From assembly GCA_027603945.1 (NCBI GenBank), contig JADIIU010000044.1:1-64000 (forward strand): a DNA stretch of 64,000 bases, read 5' to 3'. The notes beneath the pieces were generated by a model. It ran no database searches. It was not told the DNA's origin and saw nothing but the letters and a program-made list of their open reading frames with translations. Position 1 is the first letter of the stretch, and each line of letters begins with the position of its first letter. Source of the DNA: Terramyces sp. JEL0728 (taxonomy: Eukaryota; Chytridiomycota; Chytridiomycetes; Rhizophydiales; Terramycetaceae). The translations under genes were made by a program, and so were the position numbers. This document shows positions 11,631 to 23,586 of this stretch, piece by piece.

Positions 11631-13092
11631 ATGGCTCTTGTTCCACATTCCAACCCAACACCATTATACAACTTTCAAGCTCCAAACTCAAATACCATTT
11701 CATATACAAATTACAGTCAAAATGACATCAAGACCATGGTATTTATTTCAAGTATCTGATCGCTAACAATAGGTATGCAAACTTAACCATAGGAATTCCA
11801 GACGAACTTGACGATGATGACTTGATGGAAATATTGATCAAATGCGGAACAGTGAAATCCTGGAAGAGAATCAAAAACGCCGATGGAACAAGAACTCAGT
11901 TTGGATTCTGTACATTTGCAGATGCAATGGGAGTAATTAGAGCAATGAGGACAATGGTTCATGAGGACTACCCGTTTTTAGTTACTTGTGATACTATTGC
12001 AAAGGAATATCTCAAGACCCATCCTGAAATTAATTCAAAGAAACCAGATAAAGCAGTTTTGGATAAAATGAAGGATTTGTTTGAACCGATTCGAAACCCA
12101 GAAGCCATGAAATATCTGCGTCAAATTGGACTAGGTATTTATTGTTTGACCAAGATGCACCAAAGCTACCACCTGAACCTCCATCAGAAACTGCAGAAAC
12201 TACACAAACAAGGGAAAAGGATGAGGTTGACAATATTCAGGACTTGAAGAGACAGGAAAAGAGAGAGCAGGAAAGATTGGTTGCATTTCAAGAGAGAGAA
12301 AAGAAATTTGAACTGAACCAAGTAGCTAGGATAAAAAGATTTCAGTCGGATCTGGAAACAGATCAAGATTATGAAGTAAAAAGGCAAAAAACTAGAGAAG
12401 CCCTCTTGGAAAAATGGAGGAATTACGACGAAGATGCTGAACGAGAAAAAGAAGAATACTATCGAGATCCGTAATATTATCTTTAATGATAGCGCCAGAT
12501 GGTGGGCAAAAAGACAACGAGACAGACAGCATGAAATTGACTATGATAGCAGAGATCGTGCAGCTGAAGAGGAGGAAAGAGCGTTCGCATTAGCACAAGA
12601 AAGAGAATCTGCACAACGAGCGGAAGAAGAACGCAGAAAACAGGAAGCGGAATCAGCGGAAAGACGCCGTCAAAACAGACACCAAGAAATGCTGGAACAA
12701 GAACAAGCAAAGAAATTCAAAATCACAAGAATTATGACCAAAGAGGAACGTGTAGATGCTATTCAAAAACTGGTTTCTCGTATTCCAGTTGACAAAGAAG
12801 AGCTTTGGCAATACCCAGTTAAGTGGCAGTACCTAGATTCAGTAAGGTAATGTTAATGTAGATTATCGAAAAGAAACTCGAAAGTTTCCTAACGAAAAAG
12901 ATTCATGAATACATTGGCGATACCGAAAAAGTTTTGATTAGATTCATAATGAAGAAAATAGTTGGCCATTCTCACGTTCAAGAAATTTATGATGAATTGG
13001 AAAAAGTGCTTGTTGAAGAAACTGAAGTATTTGTCTTGAAGTTGTGGAGAATGGTCATTTACGAAACTGAAGCCCGCCATGTTGGATTATAA
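11631..13092 (+). CDS. RBM25-like splicing factor (RRM, coiled RE/ER-rich region, PWI)
   Basis: Exons 11631-11751, 11793-12134, 12155-12470, 12493-12841 and 12862-13092 give 452 residues. The order is an N-terminal RRM (VFISRIPDELDDDD...CGTVKSWKRI...QFGFCTF), a highly charged helical middle full of E/R/K (residues about 170-340), and a C-terminal PWI domain (KKIHEYIGDTEKVLIRFI...EVFVLKLWRMVIYETEARHVGL). RBM25 associates with U1 snRNP and tunes splice-site choice. Between exons 1 and 2 lie two intron-like units back to back (11752-11772 and 11773-11792). Removing both, or a single 41-nt intron, gives perfect RRM spacing. The other introns are 20, 22 and 20 nt. Confidence 0.92.
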
Positions 13093-13291
13093 TATAACAC
13101 ATAATGAGTCAGTTGAAATCAATTGACGTTTTAAGAATACAAAGACAACACCTTGGGATACTCGCAGTGATTCTAGTAACGTGCTAAGCAATATATTCTA
13201 GTGCCGGTTTGTTTACTCGTTTTCGGTTTAACGGTGGCTTGAGGCAAATTAAAAGCAACACGAAATCAACAAACTTTGAAATTTAAACAAA

Positions 13292-14442
13292 ATGACAAAG
13301 GCGTTGATTTTAGTAGGAGGGTTCGGAACCAGATTGCGTCCACTCACACTCACACTTCCTAAACCATTAGTACAATTTGCAAACAAGCCAATGATCCTCC
13401 ATCAAATTGAAGCTCTCGTCAAAGTACGAATAAAATTTACAGTAGGCTGGAGTAACTGATATCGTACTTGCAGTCAACTATAGACCAGAAATCATGGCTG
13501 ATTTCATTGCTAAATACGAAAAGGAACTCGGAGTAAATATCACATTCTCTGTTGAAACTGAACCATTGGGCACAGGTAATACTCGATATAACTATAGCCG
13601 GCCCGCTTGCATTGGCTTCTGAAATTTTGGGAAAAGATGATTCTCCATTCTTTGTGTTGAACAGTGATGTTATTTGTGATTTTCCATTTGAAAATATGTT
13701 GAAATTCCACAAAGCACATGGATCAGAAGGAACAATTATGGTTACCCGAGTAGATGAACCTTCAAAGTACGGTGTTGTTGTATGCAAAGGCGAAACTTCA
13801 ACAATTGAAAGATTTGTAGAGAAGCCCCAGGAGTTTGTGTCAAACAAGATTAATGCTGGGTTGTATGTGTTCTCTCCAGCCATTTTACAGAGAATCAAGG
13901 TTCCGTTTGTTTAATTTTAGCCGGTTCCAACGTCCATTGAAAAGGATATCTTTCCTGTCATGGCTTCAGAGTCTAAACTTCATGCGATGGAGCTGCCAGG
14001 ATTCTGGATGGATGTTGGCCAACCAAGAGATTTCTTGACTGGAACTTGCTTGTATCTTACTAGTCTAAACAAAAAAGCCCCAGCTATTCTTGCAAATGGC
14101 TCACATATCAAAGGAAACGTCCTTGTTGATGCTACTGCAAAGATTGGAGAGAATTGCTGTATCGGACCTAATGTAATTATTGGCCCAAATGTTGTTATTG
14201 GTGACGGTGTAAGAATTCGCCGTTCAGTTATTTTGGACCAGGTTCAAATTAAAGACCACGCTTGGATCATGTCAAGCATCGTTGGTTGGAGATCAACGAT
14301 TGGTAAATGGTCTCGTGTTGAAGGTGTTTCAGTGTTAGGTGATGATGTGCATGTCTCTGATGAAGTATACTTGAATGGCGCAACCGTCCTTCCGCACAAG
14401 AGCGTTTCTGTCAATGTTCCAGACCCAAAGATTATCATGTAA
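13292..14442 (+). CDS. MPG1: Mannose-1-phosphate guanylyltransferase
   Basis: Makes GDP-mannose from mannose-1-phosphate and GTP for glycosylation and wall mannan. Exons 13292-13423, 13446-13575, 13598-13899 and 13921-14442 give 361 residues, the same as yeast Mpg1/Psa1. The nucleotidyltransferase start [16 protein letters not shown] and [12 protein letters not shown] are intact, [14 protein letters not shown] carries the metal-binding Asp, and the C-terminal half has hexapeptide left-handed beta-helix repeats ([15 protein letters not shown]). Introns are 22, 22 and 21 nt; the third has donor GTTCCG. It could supply the mannosylation of the Thr-rich surface proteins. Confidence 0.97.
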
Positions 14443-14606
14443 TGTTGCCCGTAATTTTAATAAATTCATTACAGTATCCGAAGCGTCGCATATTACTTGC
14501 TTCGCGCTTGCATCAGCTGTTCAAGAGTCAAGATAATTTTAATACAGTTTATTTAAGTATGTATAAGATTTTTACATCCATGGACCAGCCAAAGATTTAA
14601 GTTAAT

Positions 14607-15512
14607 TTAAAACATTGTTCCTTCAACTACTGTAGCTAAGGCTTGTTTGGCACTTTTCAATCTCTTTTGTTCTTCCATCTTGCGCAGCAAATCCATGTCT
14701 GGGCCACTAGGGCAGCCATGGTCTTTAGAACGAGAGGTCATGTGTCTTTTTAGAGCGTCGGAGCGACCAAACCTCTTTGGACATTTAGGACATGCCCAAG
14801 GTTTTTGATCGTTAGGAGTATGCATAGTACGAATGTGACGTTGCAAATCGGTGGTTCTTCTGAATCCAAGGCCACAGTTTTTGCAAGTGTGAGGGGTAGT
14901 CAACAAGTGGCAGCGCATATGAGATCGCAAGTTTTGAATGCGGGAGAAAGTTCTATCACAGGTAGGATGAGTACAAGTAAAAGTCTTTTCGCTCCCGGTG
15001 CTTGAAATGCTGTTTTTTCTCATAGGCATGAATTTATCTTCTTGCAAACCAAAGTTCATATGAAGTAGCGGGTAGTCGCCTTGGTGTGGTAATGGAGCCA
15101 TCAAATGCGGAAGAGACATGGAACGAGAGTGTGTCATTTGCGGCTGTTGCTCTTCCATTGGGTTCCAGATAACAGATTCACTTCTGTTTCTAACAGGTGG
15201 CCATTGAGGGTTTGCGTACTGCATTGGTGGTGACATTCTCATTGGCTGTTGCTGTTGTTGCAATTGGTTGTTTTGCGGAGAATCAGGAGGGGATAGCATG
15301 GTAGGGTAGTATGAAGGCGGAGCCATTTTCATTTCGTATCCAAGTCCAGCTTGTTGAATTTTTACAGGGAACGGATCCATTTGCAAGTCTTGAATATCAA
15401 TGCCGTTGCTAAAATCTGGTGCAGGCAAGTTGTTGAGTTTCTGCAACAAAAAGTTCATATTTTCAGGTTCTTGAGGCTGCAAGAAGAGGGATTGTACAGA
15501 CATTGAAGACAT
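14607..15512 (-). CDS. C2H2 zinc-finger transcription factor, Crz1-like
   Basis: Taking the in-frame ATG at 15512 (another at 15503) gives 301 residues without introns. The N-terminal two-thirds is low-complexity (Pro, Gln, Met, Ser, with a QLQQQQQP run). Three C2H2 fingers follow near residues 180-270: CTHPTCDRTFSRIQNLRSH, CKNCGLGFRRTTDLQRH and WACPKCPKRFGRSDALKRH. The last resembles the RSDAL finger of calcineurin-regulated Crz1, so a stress or Ca2+ response role is an inference. The open frame extends 28 codons further upstream without ATG. The long divergent region to the SDR gene (about 1 kb) may hold its promoter. Confidence 0.82.
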   Translation of the reverse strand: MSSMSVQSLFLQPQEPENMNFLLQKLNNLPAPDFSNGIDIQDLQMDPFPVKIQQAGLGYEMKMAPPSYYPTMLSPPDSPQNNQLQQQQQPMRMSPPMQYANPQWPPVRNRSESVIWNPMEEQQPQMTHSRSMSLPHLMAPLPHQGDYPLLHMNFGLQEDKFMPMRKNSISSTGSEKTFTCTHPTCDRTFSRIQNLRSHMRCHLLTTPHTCKNCGLGFRRTTDLQRHIRTMHTPNDQKPWACPKCPKRFGRSDALKRHMTSRSKDHGCPSGPDMDLLRKMEEQKRLKSAKQALATVVEGTMF

Positions 15513-16501
15513 TAGAGGTTGTCTCACAAAGTTTCTTGGTGCTTTTAAGGGCTTCAAAGTGGCTAATAGCCGCAAAATTATTGTTTCAGAACACAAACAG
15601 GGGGTGGTTTTACTATGGTTCGGGAACTTGGGGGTCGTTTGCCACCTTTATTTCGTTTGTGGATTGGATTAAATAATCAGTAATTCTCCAAGTAACAGAC
15701 AACTAGCCACGCATTTTTGCAAGGACTTTTGTTTCCGCGTGTCTCTGGAAGATTCCATACTAGATTTTCCCGTTTTCCTTTGCTAGTCTTGAAAGTAGGA
15801 GAAATCAACCGTTAGGGTTAGGGTTACGGGTTCTCATTGATGTGAGAAAACGAAAGATGCAAAGTAAAAGCCAACAGATAAAGGCTCTTATGTGTACAAC
15901 TACCGAAGGGCTTTCGATTTGGATCAAGTGCAGTATCAATTATAGGTTCTACTACTAGTATCTGCCCTTTATTTTCCCAATTTTCTTGTATTCTGTTTTT
16001 TTCGCTGAATGACCTCATTGAACAAATGATTGATGAGGCAACACCAGTCAATCACCAGCAACTAGAACTGATTGAAGGTCAGACTATTGATTGATACTTT
16101 CAAATAATAAAATCAATCAGTCCAGCAATCAAACTGATTAACTCATTATAATGCTCAATTGCAGTAGAAAATTAAATATCTGAAACAAACTTACTGATCG
16201 TGTCCACCACAAGATTAAGTTTCATCTGCCAGTTTAATTACTTTTGCTATGTGTAGCTGCAGTCACAAAACTCAGAGATTAGAACCAAGCTCTTGTACAG
16301 GAAATGTGTTTTGACAGCAACTGCATTATTTAAAATAGAATGACTCGCAGTTACTGTCTTTCTGACAGTAGATTCTAGCACATCCTGTCAATTCATGATT
16401 AATATAACAAAAGGTCACCTTTTACTAGTCCTAATCATGCATCGCCGTGTTTCGGCCACTCCTTAATTTTGGCCGAACTTGAACTGGAAAAGTTTTACAA
16501 A
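15513..16501. other. Long divergent intergenic region (ZnF/SDR)
   Basis: About 1 kb, long for this window. It holds a telomere-like TTAGGGTTAGGGTTA (15812-15826), a cluster of six TGATTG/CAATCA words (16020-16145), the perfect inverted repeat AAAAGGTCACCTTTT (16409-16423) and an 8-bp inverted repeat (16451-16477). A 75-codon minus-strand frame at 15824-16051 shows no recognisable protein. Confidence 0.5.
16451..16477. promoter_or_regulatory. Inverted repeat just upstream of the SDR gene
   Basis: TTCGGCCA at 16451-16458 is mirrored exactly by TGGCCGAA at 16470-16477 across an 11-bp spacer, ending 24 bp before the SDR start. It could be a dimeric activator site or an mRNA-leader hairpin. Confidence 0.45.
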
Positions 16502-17452
16502 ATGTCATTGCCAGACCTCTCTATCCAATCACTGTACGACGTTAAAGGAAAGGTAGCGCTTGTTACCGGCGGAGCAACTGGAATTGGATTCAGTAAGATC
16601 TAGCTAATGATAGTGATTACAGCTGCCCTTGTTCAAAACGGAGCAACAGGTAATTGGAAATAACAGCAGTATATATTGCATCTCGTAAACTCAAAGCGGT
16701 TCAACAAGCTGCAGATGAAGTAAATTCTAAGGGGTATCCTGGAAAATGCATTCCACTACAAGCGGATTTAGCAGGAAAGCAAGATGCCGATAAGCTGGCT
16801 GGATTACTAGCAGAAAGGGAATCCAAATTACACTTCCTATTTAATAATGCTGGTATGTCTTGGGGAAATAACTTGACTGAATTTGACGAAGCCAATGGAT
16901 GGGACAGGCTGTTTGCCCTTAATGTCAAAGTAGTATTTTATCTCTCTGTAGCGTAACTGTTCCTAATGTAGTTTGTTGCCTCTGTTAGATGCTGCATCCA
17001 GCGGTAGAGATGATCCAGCCAGGATCATTAATATCTCTTCTGTCGCGGGAAGTGCTCCTAAAGCTGAAACTCCACTTAGTGATGACGGAGCTGGTATTTA
17101 TTAACCTAATTTTAGGAACCTGGCCTTGTAATCCATATTAACAAAGATAACGCTTCCAAAGCTGCAGTAAACCACTTGACACGATCATTAGCCATCACCT
17201 TTTCAAAACGAAACATCACCGTAAATGCCATTGCACCAGGTACACTATCTTAATCCAGGTGTTTTCCCTTCAAAGATGACTGCTTTCGGAATCAAGCACA
17301 ACAAGGATAAATTTGCCAAGATTGGTACTGCAAGAGATATGGCTGGGCTAGCACTGTTCCTATGTTCCCCTGCCAGCGTCCACATTACTGGGGCTGTCAT
17401 TCCAATCGATGGTGGAGCAACTTTAAGTGAAGCCGCAATCTCCAAGTTGTAA
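16502..17452 (+). CDS. Short-chain dehydrogenase/reductase (classical SDR)
   Basis: Exons 16502-16592, 16614-16649, 16670-16952, 16972-17093, 17116-17127, 17147-17239 and 17259-17452 join to 276 residues, the normal SDR size. Cofactor motif TGGATGIG, NNAG, catalytic Ser in INISSVAG and the active-site pair in YNASKAAVNHL are all present, ending with the SDR tail ITGAVIPIDGGATL. Substrate cannot be inferred; fungal relatives are often annotated as Rhamnolipid-biosynthesis-type 3-oxoacyl reductases. Six introns of 19-22 nt include a 12-nt exon (17116-17127, encoding about four residues just before the catalytic Tyr). Confidence 0.93.
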
Positions 17453-17675
17453 TAAACTTGTCTAATTCTCGACATTGTCGATTTAATCTCATGAGGTGAG
17501 TTTCAAAACAGCCATTGAATTGGCTATTTGAATAGCTATGCGGCAAAACACTGGCACAAGAATTATTCAGTGTTGGGAAGGCCGCATTTGATTCAAAAGC
17601 AATTATAGCATTTTCATGCTACCGTTATTGGAATCGTTCCAAGTTTGATTGGAGGCACCTCTATAACTCCCGCTT

Positions 17676-20138
<2,463 letters not shown>

Positions 20139-20196
20139 TTAATTTTGGAGGTAGTAAATCATTTTGTAACATTTTGTCACTTTCGAGCCGCATTTA

Positions 20197-23100
20197 TTAG
20201 TTCCTATGAGACACAAAATACTCTTTTAGCTTTGCTTTGATTTCGCTCAGCTCCTTTGGATCCCTTCCATTCGCATCACAGTAAATCAATTCGAGGATAA
20301 CCTGGTATTCTTCATACGTAAACATGCCAACGTTCGTTTCAACAAACAACAGCAATTCCTGGGTTAGCACTCCTTACTTGGCCGGATAATGCGAGCAACT
20401 GGAAATAATTTCGCACTTTGGATAAATCCTTCTCATACAAAGCGGTAAAGCTAATAAGATTTTGTTGGAGCGAGTGTACGTTGCTTAACAGGCGTGATAC
20501 ACCATTCAAGTTGATCATACGCAAATGCCGGAGATTCCCACATAGAACCGAGGTTATTAATTGGGTCAGCCCATCAAATACAAATCTGCATTACCATGAA
20601 TTACCTTGCTTTTCTCATTGGAAGTGCCTCCACAATCATTTCTTCTATAGTTGTTAAATCGGTATTCAGTAATCCGATATATGGATCTGGTTCAAAATAT
20701 TCTTCTTCGAGGCAATAATTTCCTTCTCTCATTGCCAAATCCAAGTAATATATCACATGACAGCGTACTTCAATTCTTATTGAAAACAGCAAATGGTTGA
20801 TAAATGCGTGGTATTCGTCAGTGATCTTGTCAAATTGACTAGATTAGCACAAGTTACAGCTCCATTTTGCCAGTCAGAGGTAATTCAAATGTGTATTCCT
20901 CTTCTGCGATTACTTCAACAAGACTGTCGTCAGAGATATTCGAAAACGCCCTGATAAGCTCCTTTTTCTCTACGGCGAATATTTCTGTCATATCTTTTTT
21001 TGTAGATGGGCTTCTGAGGAACTTTAATTGATCAATCATCCATTCTAATCCATATAAAAGATTAGCAAATGCTTGTATCTTACGGGGTTCTAAAAGAAGT
21101 TCGCTGCGGTGGAATGATCGCTCCCCTTTCAATTTTAATTCCATCGCCGTCTCTTTCTGAGACACTGTTCTATTCAACTCTACATTAATCTCGTATTAGC
21201 AGTTTTTACTGAGTTGTTTTCAAAATAGGTTATATCCGATAAAATACTAACCAGTTCATCATTCAAAGACCATTGCACACTGATAACAGAAATCTCTTGA
21301 TCCTGTTCGTTATTAATTTGGTCTTGCAGCACATCGTTGGATAAATTGCCTAAATCAGATACAAGTACTCTTGAAATAATTGTTGCACTTTTCAGAGTAT
21401 TTCAACAAAAGAGATTCCATAAAATTCACTACCTCTTTAGCCCTTACTGGCATATTTTTTAGTGTCTGGCATATTCCATGCATCGCCAAGCCCATGTTAA
21501 GCGCGCTCTTCTATTAATTCAAAATACTTTCAATAAAGGATAAGGAGCGTCATTTCTTTTATCTGCTTGGAACGCATCAATACCATTTATATGAGAGTGG
21601 TAATATACAAGAATTTGCTCTTGAACACGAACCAAATAAACGTTGAAAATAAAGTCATCCAGGAACAAATTAAAGTTTCCCAATCTAGTCTCAAATCATA
21701 GTACCTTGAGCCAACTGTAAATTCCATGTTCCGAATAAATTCCATGGTCGGTTTGTAAGCAATCAGTATGTTGGAAGGCGACGACGGAACAATCAATTTA
21801 TGCCCGCTATCTAGGACATTTGCAAATTTCTCTGCAGTGTTGTCCTTTTTTACTTGAACACTAGAAAAGCTGGAAGGCATGGTGTCGCTGTAGATTTTTT
21901 TGATATTCTCACTTGCTTTGGTAGTTACGTGAAACAGTTGCTTTGTTAATTAATTGTACTTTGGTCTGTCTCTCATTTCTCTTTTTAGTGTCTCTTAGCA
22001 TGTCAGATATGGCAAGCACAGGACTGAATGTTGTTTCGCTATGGCTCGATCCTGAAAGGTAGTCGTACAGCAGTGCCCGGAGTTCATTCTGGATAGCAAC
22101 TGATATTTCTCTTTTTGTGTAGTGATCTCGTTAGAATGCAAGTACCATACTCTGTTCCCGATTTCTATGTTAATAACAGATACCTCCGAAAATATTTTAG
22201 TGCACTCCAATGTAAAAATATGGCCATCCAGCACTGCCTGAAAATTTTGATATAATGTTGACAAAAAGAGATTGAACAGGACGTGGTCAGGTAGTGCGTC
22301 AAAGTGTAAATACTCTGAATTCAGATCCCTTTCAGAATTCTGTGGTTGTCTTGATTAAATTGTGCTTACAGCTGATCAATCTCCGAAATAACCCTATCAA
22401 CAACGTGGAACAAGTCAATCAGTAGATATTCTTTAAGATGCTTTCTTAGCTATCCTATTACCTCCAGCACCTTTTCGAATTTCCCGAGATGAAACAAGCA
22501 TTCCAAAATTGACTGCATTTGACTATAGCAGTCAATATCAAACTCTGTCCCCTCCTCGAAATCCTCCTGGAAAATTCCTTTTTTGAAGTGTAGGGTTTCC
22601 GTACTCTTTCGCATTTCTAGGTTATTCCAAGGCTACCAAAATCAAAATTGAGAGTGTCAGAGTTTGGCCTAGCTTAGTTTCAATTACATTTCTAACATTA
22701 GCATTTTATACCCTTGTCAATTCGAAATGAATATGCTTTGCTTTTCAAGTAAATATGGTTTTGGAGCTCCTTTGTTAGTGTTTCTTGTAATAACTAAATC
22801 AACTTCAAATCACTTGTTTGCTTTGCGCCAACTTTTCCCGTATGTTCTCCAAAGCCCCGATTTCAGTTAAATCAGGACTGTTGACAGTCTTCTCCATGGA
22901 TCGGACAACCTTGACCGCGTCAATATACATTTTCTCCTGGATCAGCGATTCTAGTTTATTTTGGCTTGTTTGGACATCGTTGATTGCTTCCAAGATCCTG
23001 CTCATTTCTTTGTACTGCATGCTCTTTACCCACAAGTGTAGTAAATCAAATCTTTTGCATTCCAATAATTCTTTTCCTTGGTCTAAACTACTCTTAATTT

Positions 23101-23567
23101 CCTGGACTCGTCGCTTTGAATCTAAATTAAACACTACGCGCCTGCTATGGTATCTACAACTGAGCTGAATTTCTGAATCGCGTTATTAAATGCCAGGTGA
23201 TAGTCTAAATAAATAGAAAAATACCATTTACGACCAAATCCATGGCATTTTCAACCCCTTCATAAACTTTCAAAAATCCCTCAAAATCACTCCCTAGCGA
23301 GCTTCCATCTAGCAAAGATAACGAGTATGGAATAGGATTAAACTGATGTTATTCATTATTTACTTCGGCATTTGTCATGAAATCCCAGCTGTGCCGAACT
23401 ACACTCATGATTTCGGTGACTGTGTGAGGCATTGAATTTGGTTCATCCATCTCTGGAGTGAGGATCTTTGAAGACGTTGAATTTGATTCACTCTGGGGGA
23501 AAAATGTGTTTAGATTGGGTGTTTTAGTATCCTTTTTTATTACAGGTCGCTGTCTTCCTGCAAACAT
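20197..23567 (-). CDS. SEC8: Exocyst complex component Sec8
   Basis: Exocyst subunit tethering secretory vesicles to the plasma membrane. Twenty exons (minus): 23364-23567, 23225-23342, 23142-23204, 22814-23121, 22712-22793, 22688-22691, 22637-22668, 22462-22616, 22370-22440, 22184-22349, 22146-22164, 21960-22126, 21705-21940, 21528-21684, 21369-21507, 21210-21349, 20858-21189, 20605-20838, 20378-20585 and 20197-20358. They total 998 residues (human Sec8 974). Matching blocks include SLDQGKELLECKRFDLLHLW, IVPSSPSNILIAYKPTMEFI and RIEVRCHVIYYLDLAMREGN. Introns are 19-21 nt, one GC-AG, with a 4-nt and a 19-nt exon. The ATG lies 19 bp after the VWA8 stop on the same strand. Confidence 0.92.
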
Positions 23568-23586
23568 GTCGCGTTTTTTAGAAAGT

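Noticed and set aside
12847..12861. 15-nt intron in the RBM25-like gene
   Set aside because: It puts the PWI domain out of frame; the 20-nt intron 12842-12861 fits instead.
15824..16051. 75-codon minus-strand frame in the ZnF/SDR region
   Set aside because: No recognisable protein pattern; it spans putative regulatory DNA and begins in the telomere-like repeat region.
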